Assembly (NCBI GenBank): GCA_964017235.1
Contig: OZ024936.1
Coordinates: 58,703,028-58,767,027, forward strand
Reading direction: 5' to 3'
Source: Sabellastarte sp. h YS-2021
Lineage: Eukaryota > Annelida > Polychaeta > Sabellida > Sabellidae
Length of the DNA: 64,000 nucleotides
The translations under genes were made by a program, and so were the position numbers. Under the pieces are notes generated by a model. That model had not been told where the DNA came from, ran no database searches, and saw only the letters and a list, made by a program, of their open reading frames with translations. Numbering within the stretch: the stretch's first letter is position 1; the number at the start of each line of letters is the position of its first letter. Positions 10,095 to 24,165 of the stretch are shown here, piece after piece.

Positions 10095-13000
10095 TTGAGA
10101 TTACATCTGGTATACCAGTGGTGTCATATGTGTCATACAGGGTTGAGGAGAGTGAAAATACAGCCTCAGATGGCTGTATCAGGAAGTGCTGATATATTCT
10201 CAATTAAGGTAGATTCAAGGTTGAAAACCATATTGATTCACACAGGAGTCGCCACTGAAATGAATTTTAGTAGTGTGTTCCTTCAGAAATACACATGTAG
10301 CCCAAAGTACAGGTTCAGGGAGTGTAGTTGGCGAGAGATGCATACAATGCCAGATCAGCCCAAACCACCCCTTAAAGTTGGTCAATCTGGCTGAGATTTT
10401 CACAGGAAACTCAGTTTATATCAGAGACTGAATTTGTATTAGGCTGACCCACTCGAGGGCCACATTAAAAATTTCAATTTCCGGGGTGTGGGGGGGCCCC
10501 ATGCCACCCCTCAGGTAGGAAATTTCAAGTATATCCTAATATTGCCAATCTGAAGCCCAAATTTAATTTTATGCCTATTTTAATAAATAATGAGGATATT
10601 TTAGGCGCATTTTGAGCATTACATGTCTGATCAGAAATTATTTTACCAAAATATTGTTCTAAATATAGCCCAAAATAGATGTAAATCAGCCCAAACCAGT
10701 ACCAAATGTTGGTCTATAAGTCTGAAATTTGGCCCAAAAATCACTTGCCACATACTAAATCTGACTGTATAGGTTTTGAGATTACATCTGGTATACCAGT
10801 GGTGTCATATGTGTCATACAGGGTTGAGGAGAGTGAAAATACAGCCTCAGATGGCTGTATCAGGAAGTGCTGATATATTCTCAATTAAGGTAGATTCAAG
10901 GTTGAAAACCATATTGATTCACACAGGAGTCGCCACTGAAATGAATTTTAGTAGTGTGTTCCTTCAGAAATACACATGTAGCCCAAAGTACAGGTTCAGG
11001 GAGTGTAGTTGGCGAGAGATGCATACAATGCCAGATCAGCCCAAACCACCCCTTAAAGTTGGTCAATCTGGCTGAGATTTTCACAGGAAACTCAGTTTAT
11101 ATCAGAGACTGAATTTGTATTAGGCTGACCCACTCGAGGGCCACATTAAAAATTTCAATTTCCGGGGTGTGGGGGGGCCCCATGCCACCCCTCAGGTAGG
11201 AAATTTCAAGTATATCCTAATATTGCCAATCTGAAGCCCAAATTTAATTTTATGCCTATTTTAATAAATAATGAGGATATTTTAGGCGCATTTTGAGCAT
11301 TACATGTCTGATCAGAAATTATTTTACCAAAATATTGTTCTAAATATAGCCCAAAATAGATGTAAATCAGCCCAAACCAGTACCAAATGTTGGTCTATAA
11401 GTCTGAAATTTGGCCCAAAAATCACTTGCCACATACTAAATCTGACTGTATAGGTTTTGAGATTACATCTGGTATACCAGTGGTGTCATATGTGTCATAC
11501 AGGGTTGAGGAGAGTGAAAATACAGCCTCAGATGGCTGTATCAGGAAGTGCTGATATATTCTCAATTAAGGTAGATTCAAGGTTGAAAACCATATTGATT
11601 CACACAGGAGTCGCCACTGAAATGAATTTTAGTAGTGTGTTCCTTCAGAAATACACATGTAGCCCAAAGTACAGGTTCAGGGAGTGTAGTTGGCGAGAGA
11701 TGCATACAATGCCAGATCAGCCCAAACCACCCCTTAAAGTTGGTCAATCTGGCTGAGATTTTCACAGGAAACTCAGTTTATATCAGAGACTGAATTTGTA
11801 TTAGGCTGACCCACTCGAGGGCCACATTAAAAATTTCAATTTCCGGGGTGTGGGGGGGCCCCATGCCACCCCTCAGGTAGGAAATTTCAAGTATATCCTA
11901 ATATTGCCAATCTGAAGCCCAAATTTAATTTTATGCCTATTTTAATAAATAATGAGGATATTTTAGGCGCATTTTGAGCATTACATGTCTGATCAGAAAT
12001 TATTTTACCAAAATATTGTTCTAAATATAGCCCAAAATAGATGTAAATCAGCCCAAACCAGTACCAAATGTTGGTCTATAAGTCTGAAATTTGGCCCAAA
12101 AATCACTTGCCACATACTAAATCTGACTGTATAGGTTTTGAGATTACATCTGGTATACCAGTGGTGTCATATGTGTCATACAGGGTTGAGGAGAGTGAAA
12201 ATACAGCCTCAGATGGCTGTATCAGGAAGTGCTGATATATTCTCAATTAAGGTAGATTCAAGGTTGAAAACCATATTGATTCACACAGGAGTCGCCACTG
12301 AAATGAATTTTAGTAGTGTGTTCCTTCAGAAATACACATGTAGCCCAAAGTACAGGTTCAGGGAGTGTAGTTGGCGAGAGATGCATACAATGCCAGATCA
12401 GCCCAAACCACCCCTTAAAGTTGGTCAATCTGGCTGAGATTTTCACAGGAAACTCAGTTTATATCAGAGACTGAATTTGTATTAGGCTGACCCACTCGAG
12501 GGCCACATTAAAAATTTCAATTTCCGGGGTGTGGGGGGGCCCCATGCCACCCCTCAGGTAGGAAATTTCAAGTATATCCTAATATTGCCAATCTGAAGCC
12601 CAAATTTAATTTTATGCCTATTTTAATAAATAATGAGGATATTTTAGGCGCATTTTGAGCATTACATGTCTGATCAGAAATTATTTTACCAAAATATTGT
12701 TCTAAATATAGCCCAAAATAGATGTAAATCAGCCCAAACCAGTACCAAATGTTGGTCTATAAGTCTGAAATTTGGCCCAAAAATCACTTGCCACATACTA
12801 AATCTGACTGTATAGGTTTTGAGATTACATCTGGTATACCAGTGGTGTCATATGTGTCATACAGGGTTGAGGAGAGTGAAAATACAGCCTCAGATGGCTG
12901 TATCAGGAAGTGCTGATATATTCTCAATTAAGGTAGATTCAAGGTTGAAAACCATATTGATTCACACAGGAGTCGCCACTGAAATGAATTTTAGTAGTGT

Positions 13001-14160
13001 GTTCCTTCAGAAATACACATGTAGCCCAAAGTACAGGTTCAGGGAGTGTAGTTGGCGAGAGATGCATACAATGCCAGATCAGCCCAAACCACCCCTTAAA
13101 GTTGGTCAATCTGGCTGAGATTTTCACAGGAAACTCAGTTTATATCAGAGACTGAATTTGTATTAGGCTGACCCACTCGAGGGCCACATTAAAAATTTCA
13201 ATTTCCGGGGTGTGGGGGGGTCCCATGCCACCCCTCAGGTAGGAAATTTCAAGTATATCCTAATATTGCCAATCTGAAGCCCAAATTTAATTTTATGCCT
13301 ATTTTAATAAATAATGAGGATATTTTAGGCGCATTTTGAGCATTACATGTCTGATCAGAAATTATTTTACCAAAATATTGTTCTAAATATAGCCCAAAAT
13401 AGATGTAAATCAGCCCAAACCAGTACCAAATGTTGGTCTATAAGTCTGAAATTTGGCCCAAAAATCACTTGCCACATACTAAATCTGACTGTATAGGTTT
13501 TGAGATTACATCTGGTATACCAGTGGTGTCATATGTGTCATACAGGGTTGAGGAGAGTGAAAATACAGCCTCAGATGGCTGTATCAGGAAGTGCTGATAT
13601 ATTCTCAATTAAGGTAGATTCAAGGTTGAAAACCATATTGATTCACACAGGAGTCGCCACTGAAATGAATTTTAGTAGTGTGTTCCTTCAGAAATACACA
13701 TGTAGCCCAAAGTACAGGTTCAGGGAGTGTAGTTGGCGAGAGATGCATACAATGCCAGATCAGCCCAAACCACCCCTTAAAGTTGGTCAATCTGGCTGAG
13801 ATTTTCACAGGAAACTCAGTTTATATCAGAGACTGAATTTGTATTAGGCTGACCCACTCGAGGGCCACATTAAAAATTTCAATTTCCGGGGTGTGGGGGG
13901 GCCCCATGCCACCCCTCAGGTAGGAAATTTCAAGTATATCCTAATATTGCCAATCTGAAGCCCAAATTTAATTTTATGCCTATTTTAATAAATAATGAGG
14001 ATATTTTAGGCGCATTTTGAGCATTACATGTCTGATCAGAAATTATTTTACCAAAATATTGTTCTAAATATAGCCCAAAATAGATGTAAATCAGCCCAAA
14101 CCAGTACCAAATGTTGGTCTATAAGTCTGAAATTTGGCCCAAAAATCACTTGCCACATAC
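10095..14160. repeat. Near-uniform monomers
   Basis: Unit starts are 10095, 10776, 11457, 12138, 12819 and 13500, all 681 bp apart. The only change I noticed is C to T at 13221, the first base of the CCCC that ends the G/C tract of unit 12819. Nothing else is present in this stretch. Confidence 0.9.
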
Positions 14161-16508
14161 GAAATCTGACTGTATAGGTTTTGAGATTACATCTGGTATA
14201 CCAGTGGTGTCATATGTGTCATACAGGGTTGAGGAGAGTGAAAATACAGCCTCAGATGGCTGTATCAGGAAGTGCTGATATATTCTCAATTAAGGTAGAT
14301 TCATGGTTGAAAACCATATTGATTCACACAGGAGTCGCCACTGAAATGAATTTTAGTAGTGTGTTCCTTCAGAAATACACATGTAGCCCAAAGTACAGGT
14401 TCAGGGAGTGTAGTTGGCGAGAGATGCATACAATGCCAGATCAGCCCAAACCACCCCTTAAAGTTGGTCAATCTGGCTGAGATTTTCACAGGAAACTCAG
14501 TTTATATCAGAGACTGAATTTGTATTAGGCTGACCCACTCGAGGGCCACATTAAAAATTTCAATTTCCGGGGTGTGGGGGGGCCCCATGCCACCCCTCAG
14601 GTAGGAAATTTCAAGTATATCCTAATATTGCCAATCTGAAGCCCAAATTTAATTTTATGCCTATTTTAATAAATAATGAGGATATTTTAGGCGCATTTTG
14701 AGCATTACATGTCTGATCAGAAATTATTTTACCAAAATATTGTTCTAAATATAGCCCAAAATAGATGTAAATCAGCCCAAACCAGTACCAAATGTTGGTC
14801 TATAAGTCTGAAATTTGGCCCAAAAATCACTTGCCACATACGAAATCTGACTGTATAGGTTTTGAGATTACATCTGGTATACCAGTGGTGTCATATGTGT
14901 CATACAGGGTTGAGGAGAGTGAAAATACAGCCTCAGATGGCTGTATCAGGAAGTGCTGATATATTCTCAATTAAGGTAGATTCAAGGTTGAAAACCATAT
15001 TGATTCACACAGGAGTCGCCACTGAAATGAATTTTAGTAGTGTGTTCCTTCAGAAATACACATGTAGCCCAAAGTACAGGTTCAGGGAGTGTAGTTGGCG
15101 AGAGATGCATACAATGCCAGATCAGCCCAAACCACCCCTTAAAGTGGGTCAATCTGGCTGAGATTTTCACAGGAAACTCAGTTTATATCAGAGACTGAAT
15201 TTGTATTAGGCTGACCCACTCGAGGGCCACATTAAAAATTTCAATTTCCGGGGTGTGGGGGGGCCCCATGCCACCCCTCAGGTAGGAAATTTCAAGTATA
15301 TCCTAATATTGCCAATCTGAAGCCCAAATTTAATTTTATGCCTATTTTAATAAATAATGAGGATATTTTAGGCGCATTTTGAGCATTACATGTCTGATCA
15401 GAAATTATTTTACCAAAATATTGTTCTAAATATAGCCCAAAATAGATGTAAATCAGCCCAAACCAGTACCAAATGTTGGTCTATAAGTCTGAAATTTGGC
15501 CCAAAAATCACTTGCCACATACGAAATCTGACTGTATAGGTTTTGAGATTACATCTGGTATACCAGTGGTGTCATATGTGTCATACAGGGTTGAGGAGAG
15601 TGAAAATACAGCCTCAGATGGCTGTATCAGGAAGTGCTGATATATTCTCAATTAAGGTAGATTCATGGTTGAAAACCATATTGATTCACACAGGAGTCGC
15701 CACTGAAATGAATTTTAGTAGTGTGTTCCTTCAGAAATACACATGTAGCCCAAAGTACAGGTTCAGGGAGTGTAGTTGGCGAGAGATGCATACAATGCCA
15801 GATCAGCCCAAACCACCCCTTAAAGTTGGTCAATCTGGCTGAGATTTTCACAGGAAACTCAGTTTATATCAGAGACTGAATTTGTATTAGGCTGACCCAC
15901 TCGAGGGCCACATTAAAAATTTCAATTTCCGGGGTGTGGGGGGGCCCCATGCCACCCCTCAGGTAGGAAATTTCAAGTATATCCTAATATTGCCAATCTG
16001 AAGCCCAAATTTAATTTTATGCCTATTTTAATAAATAATGAGGATATTTTAGGCGCATTTTGAGCATTACATGTCTGATCAGAAATTATTTTACCAAAAT
16101 ATTGTTCTAAATATAGCCCAAAATAGATGTAAATCAGCCCAAACCAGTACCAAATGTTGGTCTATAAGTCTGAAATTTGGCCCAAAAATCACTTGCCACA
16201 TACGAAATCTGACTGTATAGGTTTTGAGATTACATCTGGTATACCAGTGGTGTCATATGTGTCATACAGGGTTGAGGAGAGTGAAAATACAGCCTCAGAT
16301 GGCTGTATCAGGAAGTGCTGATATATTCTCAATTAAGGTAGATTCAAGGTTGAAAACCATATTGATTCACACAGGAGTCGCCACTGAAATGAATTTTAGT
16401 AGTGTGTTCCTTCAGAAATACACATGTAGCCCAAAGTACAGGTTCAGGGAGTGTAGTTGGCGAGAGATGCATACAATGCCAGATCAGCCCAAACCACCCC
16501 TTAAAGTG
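14161..16508. repeat. Two-unit (1362-bp) higher-order repeat, two copies
   Basis: Four consecutive T-to-G changes (CATACGAAAT for CATACTAAAT) lie at 14161, 14842, 15523 and 16204. Two further markers alternate among these units: A-to-T in TTCAAGGTTG at 14304 and 15666, and T-to-G in AAAGTTGGTC at 15146 and 16508. Both alternating markers are 1362 bp apart, exactly two monomers. Units 14181 plus 14862 are therefore duplicated as 15543 plus 16224. No other unit in the window carries any of the three changes. Confidence 0.92.
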
Positions 16509-16904
16509 GGTCAATCTGGCTGAGATTTTCACAGGAAACTCAGTTTATATCAGAGACTGAATTTGTATTAGGCTGACCCACTCGAGGGCCACATTAAAAA
16601 TTTCAATTTCCGGGGTGTGGGGGGGCCCCATGCCACCCCTCAGGTAGGAAATTTCAAGTATATCCTAATATTGCCAATCTGAAGCCCAAATTTAATTTTA
16701 TGCCTATTTTAATAAATAATGAGGATATTTTAGGCGCATTTTGAGCATTACATGTCTGATCAGAAATTATTTTACCAAAATATTGTTCTAAATATAGCCC
16801 AAAATAGATGTAAATCAGCCCAAACCAGTACCAAATGTTGGTCTATAAGTCTGAAATTTGGCCCAAAAATCACTTGCCACATACTAAATCTGACTGTATA
16901 GGTT

Positions 16905-18266
16905 TTGAGATTACATCTGGTATACCAGTGGTGTCATATGTGTCATACAGGGTTGAGGAGAGTGAAAATACAGCCTCAGATGGCTGTATCAGGAAGTGCT
17001 GATATATTCTCAATTAAGGTAGATTCAAGGTTGAAAACCATATTGATTCACACAGGAGTCGCCACTGAAATGAATTTTAGTAGTGTGTTCCTTCAGAAAT
17101 ACACATGTAGCCCAAAGTACAGGTTCAGGGAGTGTAGTTGGCGAGAGATGCATACAATGCCAGATCAGCCCAAACCACCCCTTAAAGTTGGTCAATCTGG
17201 CTGAGATTTTCACAGGAAACTCAGTTTATATCAGAGACTGAATTTGTATTAGGCTGACCCACTCGAGGGCCACATTAAAAATTTCAATTTCCGGGGTGTG
17301 GGGGGGCCCCATGCCACCCCTCAGGTAGGAAATTTCAAGTATATCCTAATATTGCCAATCTGAAGCCCAAATTTAATTTTATGCCTATTTTAATAAATAA
17401 TGAGGATATTTTAGGCGCATTTTGAGCATTACATGTCTGATCAGAAATTATTTTACCAAAATATTGTTCTAAATATAGCCCAAAATAGATGTAAATCAGC
17501 CCAAACCAGTACCAAATGTTGGTCTATAAGTCTGAAATTTGGCCCAAAAATCACTTGCCACATACTAAATCTGACTGTATAGGTTTTGAGATTACATCTG
17601 GTATACCAGTGGTGTCATATGTGTCATACAGGGTTGAGGAGAGTGAAAATACAGCCTCAGATGGCTGTATCAGGAAGTGCTGATATATTCTCAATTAAGG
17701 TAGATTCAAGGTTGAAAACCATATTGATTCACACAGGAGTCGCCACTGAAATGAATTTTAGTAGTGTGTTCCTTCAGAAATACACATGTAGCCCAAAGTA
17801 CAGGTTCAGGGAGTGTAGTTGGCGAGAGATGCATACAATGCCAGATCAGCCCAAACCACCCCTTAAAGTTGGTCAATCTGGCTGAGATTTTCACAGGAAA
17901 CTCAGTTTATATCAGAGACTGAATTTGTATTAGGCTGACCCACTCGAGGGCCACATTAAAAATTTCAATTTCCGGGGTGTGGGGGGGCCCCATGCCACCC
18001 CTCAGGTAGGAAATTTCAAGTATATCCTAATATTGCCAATCTGAAGCCCAAATTTAATTTTATGCCTATTTTAATAAATAATGAGGATATTTTAGGCGCA
18101 TTTTGAGCATTACATGTCTGATCAGAAATTATTTTACCAAAATATTGTTCTAAATATAGCCCAAAATAGATGTAAATCAGCCCAAACCAGTACCAAATGT
18201 TGGTCTATCAGTCTGAAATTTGGCCCAAAAATCACTTGCCACATACTAAATCTGACTGTATAGGTT
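16905..18266. repeat. Regular monomers
   Basis: Unit starts are 16905 and 17586, both 681 bp. A private A-to-C change lies at 18209 (GGTCTATCAG for GGTCTATAAG). The markers of the preceding two-unit repeat stop before this stretch. Confidence 0.88.
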
Positions 18267-21200
18267 TTGAGATTACATCTGGTATACCAGTGGTGTCATA
18301 TGTGTCATACAGGGTTGAGGAGAGTGAAAATACAGCCTCAGATGGCTGTATCAGGAAGTGCTGATATATTCTCAATTAAGGTAGATTCAAGGTTGAAAAC
18401 CATATTGATTCACACAGGAGTCGCCACTGAAATGAATTTTAGTAGTGTGTTCCTTCAGAAATACACATGTAGCCCAAAGTACAGGTTCAGGGAGTGTAGT
18501 TGGCGAGAGATGCATACAATGCCAGATCAGCCCAAACCACCCCTTAAAGTTGGTCAATCTGGCTGAGATTTTCACAGGAAACTCAGTTTATATCAGAGAC
18601 TGAATTTGTATTAGGCTGACCCACTCGAGGGCCACATTAAAAATTTCAATTTCCGGGGTGTGGGGGGGGGGGGGCCCATGCCACCCCTCAGGTAGGAAAT
18701 TTCAAGTATATCCTAATATTGCCAATCTGAAGCCCAAATTTAATTTTATGCCTATTTTAATAAATAATGAGGATATTTTAGGCGCATTTTGAGCATTACA
18801 TGTCTGATCAGAAATTATTTTACCAAAATATTGTTCTAAATATAGCCCAAAATAGATGTAAATCAGCCCAAACCAGTACCAAATGTTGGTCTATAAGTCT
18901 GAAATTTGGCCCAAAAATCACTTGCCACATACTAAATCTGACTGTATAGGTTTTGAGATTACATCTGGTATACCAGTGGTGTCATATGTGTCATACAGGG
19001 TTGAGGAGAGTGAAACTACAGCCTCAGATGGCTGTATCAGGAAGTGCTGATATATTCTCAATTAAGTTAGATTCAAGGTTGAAAACCATATTGATTCACA
19101 CAGGAGTCGCCACTGAAATGAATTTTAGTAGTGTGTTCCTTCAGAAATACACATGTAGCCCAAAGTACAGGTTCAGGGAGTGTAGTTGGCGAGAGATGCA
19201 TACAATGCCAGATCAGCCCAAACCACCCCTTAAAGTTGGTCAATCTGGCTGAGATTTTCACAGGAAACTCAGTTTATATCAGAGACTGAATTTGTATTAG
19301 GCTGACCCACTCGAGGGCCACATTAAAAATTTCAATTTCCGGGGTGTGGGGGGGCCCCATGCCACCCCTCAGGTAGGAAATTTCAAGTATATCCTAATAT
19401 TGCCAATCTGAAGCCCAAATTTAATTTTATGCCTATTTTAATAAATAATGAGGATATTTTAGGCGCATTTTGAGCATTACATGTCTGATCAGAAATTATT
19501 TTACCAAAATATTGTTCTAAATATAGCCCAAAATAGATGTAAATCAGCCCAAACCAGTACCAAATGTTGGTCTATAAGTCTGAAATTTGGCCCAAAAATC
19601 ACTTGCCACATACTAAATCTGACTGTATAGGTTTTGAGATTACATCTGGTATACCAGTGGTGTCATATGTGTCATACAGGGTTGAGGAGAGTGAAAATAC
19701 AGCCTCAGATGGCTGTATCAGGAAGTGCTGATATATTCTCAATTAAGGTAGATTCAAGGTTGAAAACCATATTGATTCACACAGGAGTCGCCACTGAAAT
19801 GAATTTTAGTAGTGTGTTCCTTCAGAAATACACATGTAGCCCAAAGTACAGGTTCAGGGAGTGTAGTTGGCGAGAGAGGCATACAATGCCAGATCAGCCC
19901 AAACCACCCCTTAAAGTTGGTCAATCTGGCTGAGATTTTCACAGGAAACTCAGTTTATATCAGAGACTGAATTTGTATTAGGCTGACCCACTCGAGGGCC
20001 ACATTAAAAATTTCAATTTTCGGGGTGGGGGGGGAGGGGGGGGGGCCCATGCCACCCCTCAGGTAGGAAATTTCAAGTATATCCTAATATTGCCAATCTG
20101 AAGCCCAAATTTAATTTTATGCCTATTTTAATAAATAATGAGGATATTTTAGGCGCATTTTGAGCATTACATGTCTGATCAGAAATTATTTTACCAAAAT
20201 ATTGTTCTAAATATAGCCCAAAATAGATGTAAATCAGCCCAAACCAGTACCAAATGTTGGTCTATAAGTCTGAAATTTGGCCCAAAAATCACTTGCCACA
20301 TACTAAATCTGACTGTATAGGTTTTGAGATTACATCTGGTATACCAGTGGTGTCATATGTGTCATACAGGGTTGAGGAGAGTGAAAATACAGCCTCAGAT
20401 GGCTGTATCAGGAAGTGCTGATATATTCTCAATTAAGGTAGATTCAAGGTTGAAAACCATATTGATTCACACAGGAGTCGCCACTGAAATGAATTTTAGT
20501 AGTGTGTTCCTTCAGAAATACACATGTAGCCCAAAGTACAGGTTCAGGGAGTGTAGTTGGCGAGAGATGCATACAATGCCAGATCAGCCCAAACCACCCC
20601 TTAAAGTTGGTCAATCTGGCTGAGATTTTCACAGGAAACTCAGTTTATATCAGAGACTGAATTTGTATTAGGCTGACCCACTCGAGGGCCACATTAAAAA
20701 TTTCAATTTCCGGGGTGTGGGGGGGGGGGGGGGGGGGGGGCCCATGCCACCCCTCAGGTAGGAAATTTCAAGTATATCCTAATATTGCCAATCTGAAGCC
20801 CAAATTTAATTTTATGCCTATTTTAATAAATAATGAGGATATTTTAGGCGCATTTTGAGCATTACATGTCTGATCAGAAATTATTTTACCAAAATATTGT
20901 TCTAAATATAGCCCAAAATAGATGTAAATCAGCCCAAACCAGTACCAAATGTTGGTCTATAAGTCTGAAATTTGGCCCAAAAATCACTTGCCACATACTA
21001 AATCTGACTGTATAGGTTTTGAGATTACATCTGGTATACCAGTGGTGTCATATGTGTCATACAGGGTTGAGGAGAGTGAAAATACAGCCTCAGATGGCTG
21101 TATCAGGAAGTGCTGATATATTCTCAATTAAGGTAGATTCAAGGTTGAAAACCATATTGATTCACACAGGAGTCGCCACTGAAATGAATTTTAGTAGTGT

Positions 21201-24165
21201 GTTCCTTCAGAAATACACATGTAGCCCAAAGTACAGGTTCAGGGAGTGTAGTTGGCGAGAGATGCATACAATGCCAGATCAGCCCAAACCACCCCTTAAA
21301 GTTGGTCAATCTGGCTGAGATTTTCACAGGAAACTCAGTTTATATCAGAGACTGAATTTGTATTAGGCTGACCCACTCGAGGGCCACATTAAAAATTTCA
21401 ATTTTCGGGGTGTGGGGGGGGGGGGGGCCCATGCCACCCCTCAGGTAGGAAATTTCAAGTATATCCTAATATTGCCAATCTGAAGCCCAAATTTAATTTT
21501 ATGCCTATTTTAATAAATAATGAGGATATTTTAGGCGCATTTTGAGCATTACATGTCTGATCAGAAATTATTTTACCAAAATATTGTTCTAAATATAGCC
21601 CAAAATAGATGTAAATCAGCCCAAACCAGTACCAAATGTTGGTCTATAAGTCTGAAATTTGGCCCAAAAATCACTTGCCACATACTAAATCTGACTGTAT
21701 AGGTTTTGAGATTACATCTGGTATACCAGTGGTGTCATATGTGTCATACAGGGTTGAGGAGAGTGAAAATACAGCCTCAGATGGCTGTATCAGGAAGTGC
21801 TGATATATTCTCAATTAAGGTAGATTCAAGGTTGAAAACCATATTGATTCACACAGGAGTCGCCACTGAAATGAATTTTAGTAGTGTGTTCCTTCAGAAA
21901 TACACATGTAGCCCAAAGTACAGGTTCAGGGAGTGTAGTTGGCGAGAGATGCATACAATGCCAGATCAGCCCAAACCACCCCTTAAAGTTGGTCAATCTG
22001 GCTGAGATTTTCACAGGAAACTCAGTTTATATCAGAGACTGAATTTGTATTAGGCTGACCCACTCGAGGGCCACATTAAAAATTTCAATTTCCGGGGTGT
22101 GTGGGGGGGGGGGGGGGGGGCCCATGCCACCCCTCAGGTAGGAAATTTCAAGTATATCCTAATATTGCCAATCTGAAGCCCAAATTTAATTTTATGCCTA
22201 TTTTAATAAATAATGAGGATATTTTAGGCGCATTTTGAGCATTACATGTCTGATCAGAAATTATTTTACCAAAATATTGTTCTAAATATAGCCCAAAATA
22301 GATGTAAATCAGCCCAAACCAGTACCAAATGTTGGTCTATAAGTCTGAAATTTGGCCCAAAAATCACTTGCCACATACTAAATCTGACTGTATAGGTTTT
22401 GAGATTACATCTGGTATACCAGTGGTGTCATATGTGTCATACAGGGTTGAGGAGAGTGAAACTACAGCCTCAGATGGCTGTATCAGGAAGTGCTGATATA
22501 TTCTCAATTAAGGTAGATTCAAGGTTGAAAACCATATTGATTCACACAGGAGTCGCCACTGAAATGAATTTTAGTAGTGTGTTCCTTCAGAAATACACAT
22601 GTAGCCCAAAGTACAGGTTCAGGGAGTGTAGTTGGCGAGAGATGCATACAATGCCAGATCAGCCCAAACCACCCCTTAAAGTTGGTCAATCTGGCTGAGA
22701 TTTTCACAGGAAACTCAGTTTATATCAGAGACTGAATTTGTATTAGGCTGACCCACTCGAGGGCCACATTAAAAATTTCAATTTTCGGGGTGTGGGGGGG
22801 GGGGGGCCCATGCCACCCCTCAGGTAGGAAATTTCAAGTATATCCTAATATTGCCAATCTGAAGCCCAAATTTAATTTTATGCCTATTTTAATAAATAAT
22901 GAGGATATTTTAGGCGCATTTTGAGCATTACATGTCTGATCAGAAATTATTTTACCAAAATATTGTTCTAAATATAGCCCAAAATAGATGTAAATCAGCC
23001 CAAACCAGTACCAAATGTTGGTCTATAAGTCTGAAATTTGGCCCAAAAATCACTTGCCACATACTAAATCTGACTGTATAGGTTTTGAGATTACATCTGG
23101 TATACCAGTGGTGTCATATGTGTCATACAGGGTTGAGGAGAGTGAAAATACAGCCTCAGATGGCTGTATCAGGAAGTGCTGATATATTCTCAATTAAGGT
23201 AGATTCAAGGTTGAAAACCATATTGATTCACACAGGAGTCGCCACTGAAATGAATTTTAGTAGTGTGTTCCTTCAGAAATACACATGTAGCCCAAAGTAC
23301 AGGTTCAGGGAGTGTAGTTGGCGAGAGATGCATACAATGCCAGATCAGCCCAAACCACCCCTTAAAGTTGGTCAATCTGGCTGAGATTTTCACAGGAAAC
23401 TCAGTTTATATCAGAGACTGAATTTGTATTAGGCTGACCCACTCGAGGGCCACATTAAAAATTTCAATTTCCGGGGTGTGGGGGGGGGGGGGGGGGGGGC
23501 CCATGCCACCCCTCAGGTAGGAAATTTCAAGTATATCCTAATATTGCCAATCTGAAGCCCAAATTTAATTTTATGCCTATTTTAATAAATAATGAGGATA
23601 TTTTAGGCGCATTTTGAGCATTACATGTCTGATCAGAAATTATTTTACCAAAATATTGTTCTAAATATAGCCCAAAATAGATGTAAATCAGCCCAAACCA
23701 GTACCAAATGTTGGTCTATAAGTCTGAAATTTGGCCCAAAAATCACTTGCCACATACTAAATCTGACTGTATAGGTTTTGAGATTACATCTGGTATACCA
23801 GTGGTGTCATATGTGTCATACAGGGTTGAGGAGAGTGAAAATACAGCCTCAGATGGCTGTATCAGGAAGTGCTGATATATTCTCAATTAAGGTAGATTCA
23901 AGGTTGAAAACCATATTGATTCACACAGGAGTCGCCACTGAAATGAATTTTAGTAGTGTGTTCCTTCAGAAATACACATGTAGCCCAAAGTACAGGTTCA
24001 GGGAGTGTAGTTGGCGAGAGATGCATACAATGCCAGATCAGCCCAAACCACCCCTTAAAGTTGGTCAATCTGGCTGAGATTTTCACAGGAAACTCAGTTT
24101 ATATCAGAGACTGAATTTGTATTAGGCTGACCCACTCGAGGGCCACATTAAAAATTTCAATTTCC
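18267..24165. repeat. First large cluster of expanded G tracts, alternating flank alleles
   Basis: Unit starts are 18267, 18953, 19634, 20324, 21019, 21706, 22399, 23085 and 23778 (the last with its tract at 24166). Tracts are G13 (18662-18674), baseline G7 in unit 18953, G8-A-G10 (20027-20045), G22 (20719-20740), G14 (21414-21427), TGTGT-G18 (22098-22120), G13 (22794-22806) and G20 (23480-23499). The base before CGGGG alternates T, C, T, C, T, C over the six units from 19634 to 23085, giving a two-unit period. Point variants are A-to-C at 19016 and 22462, G-to-T at 19067 and T-to-G at 19878 (GAGAGAGGC). Confidence 0.88.
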
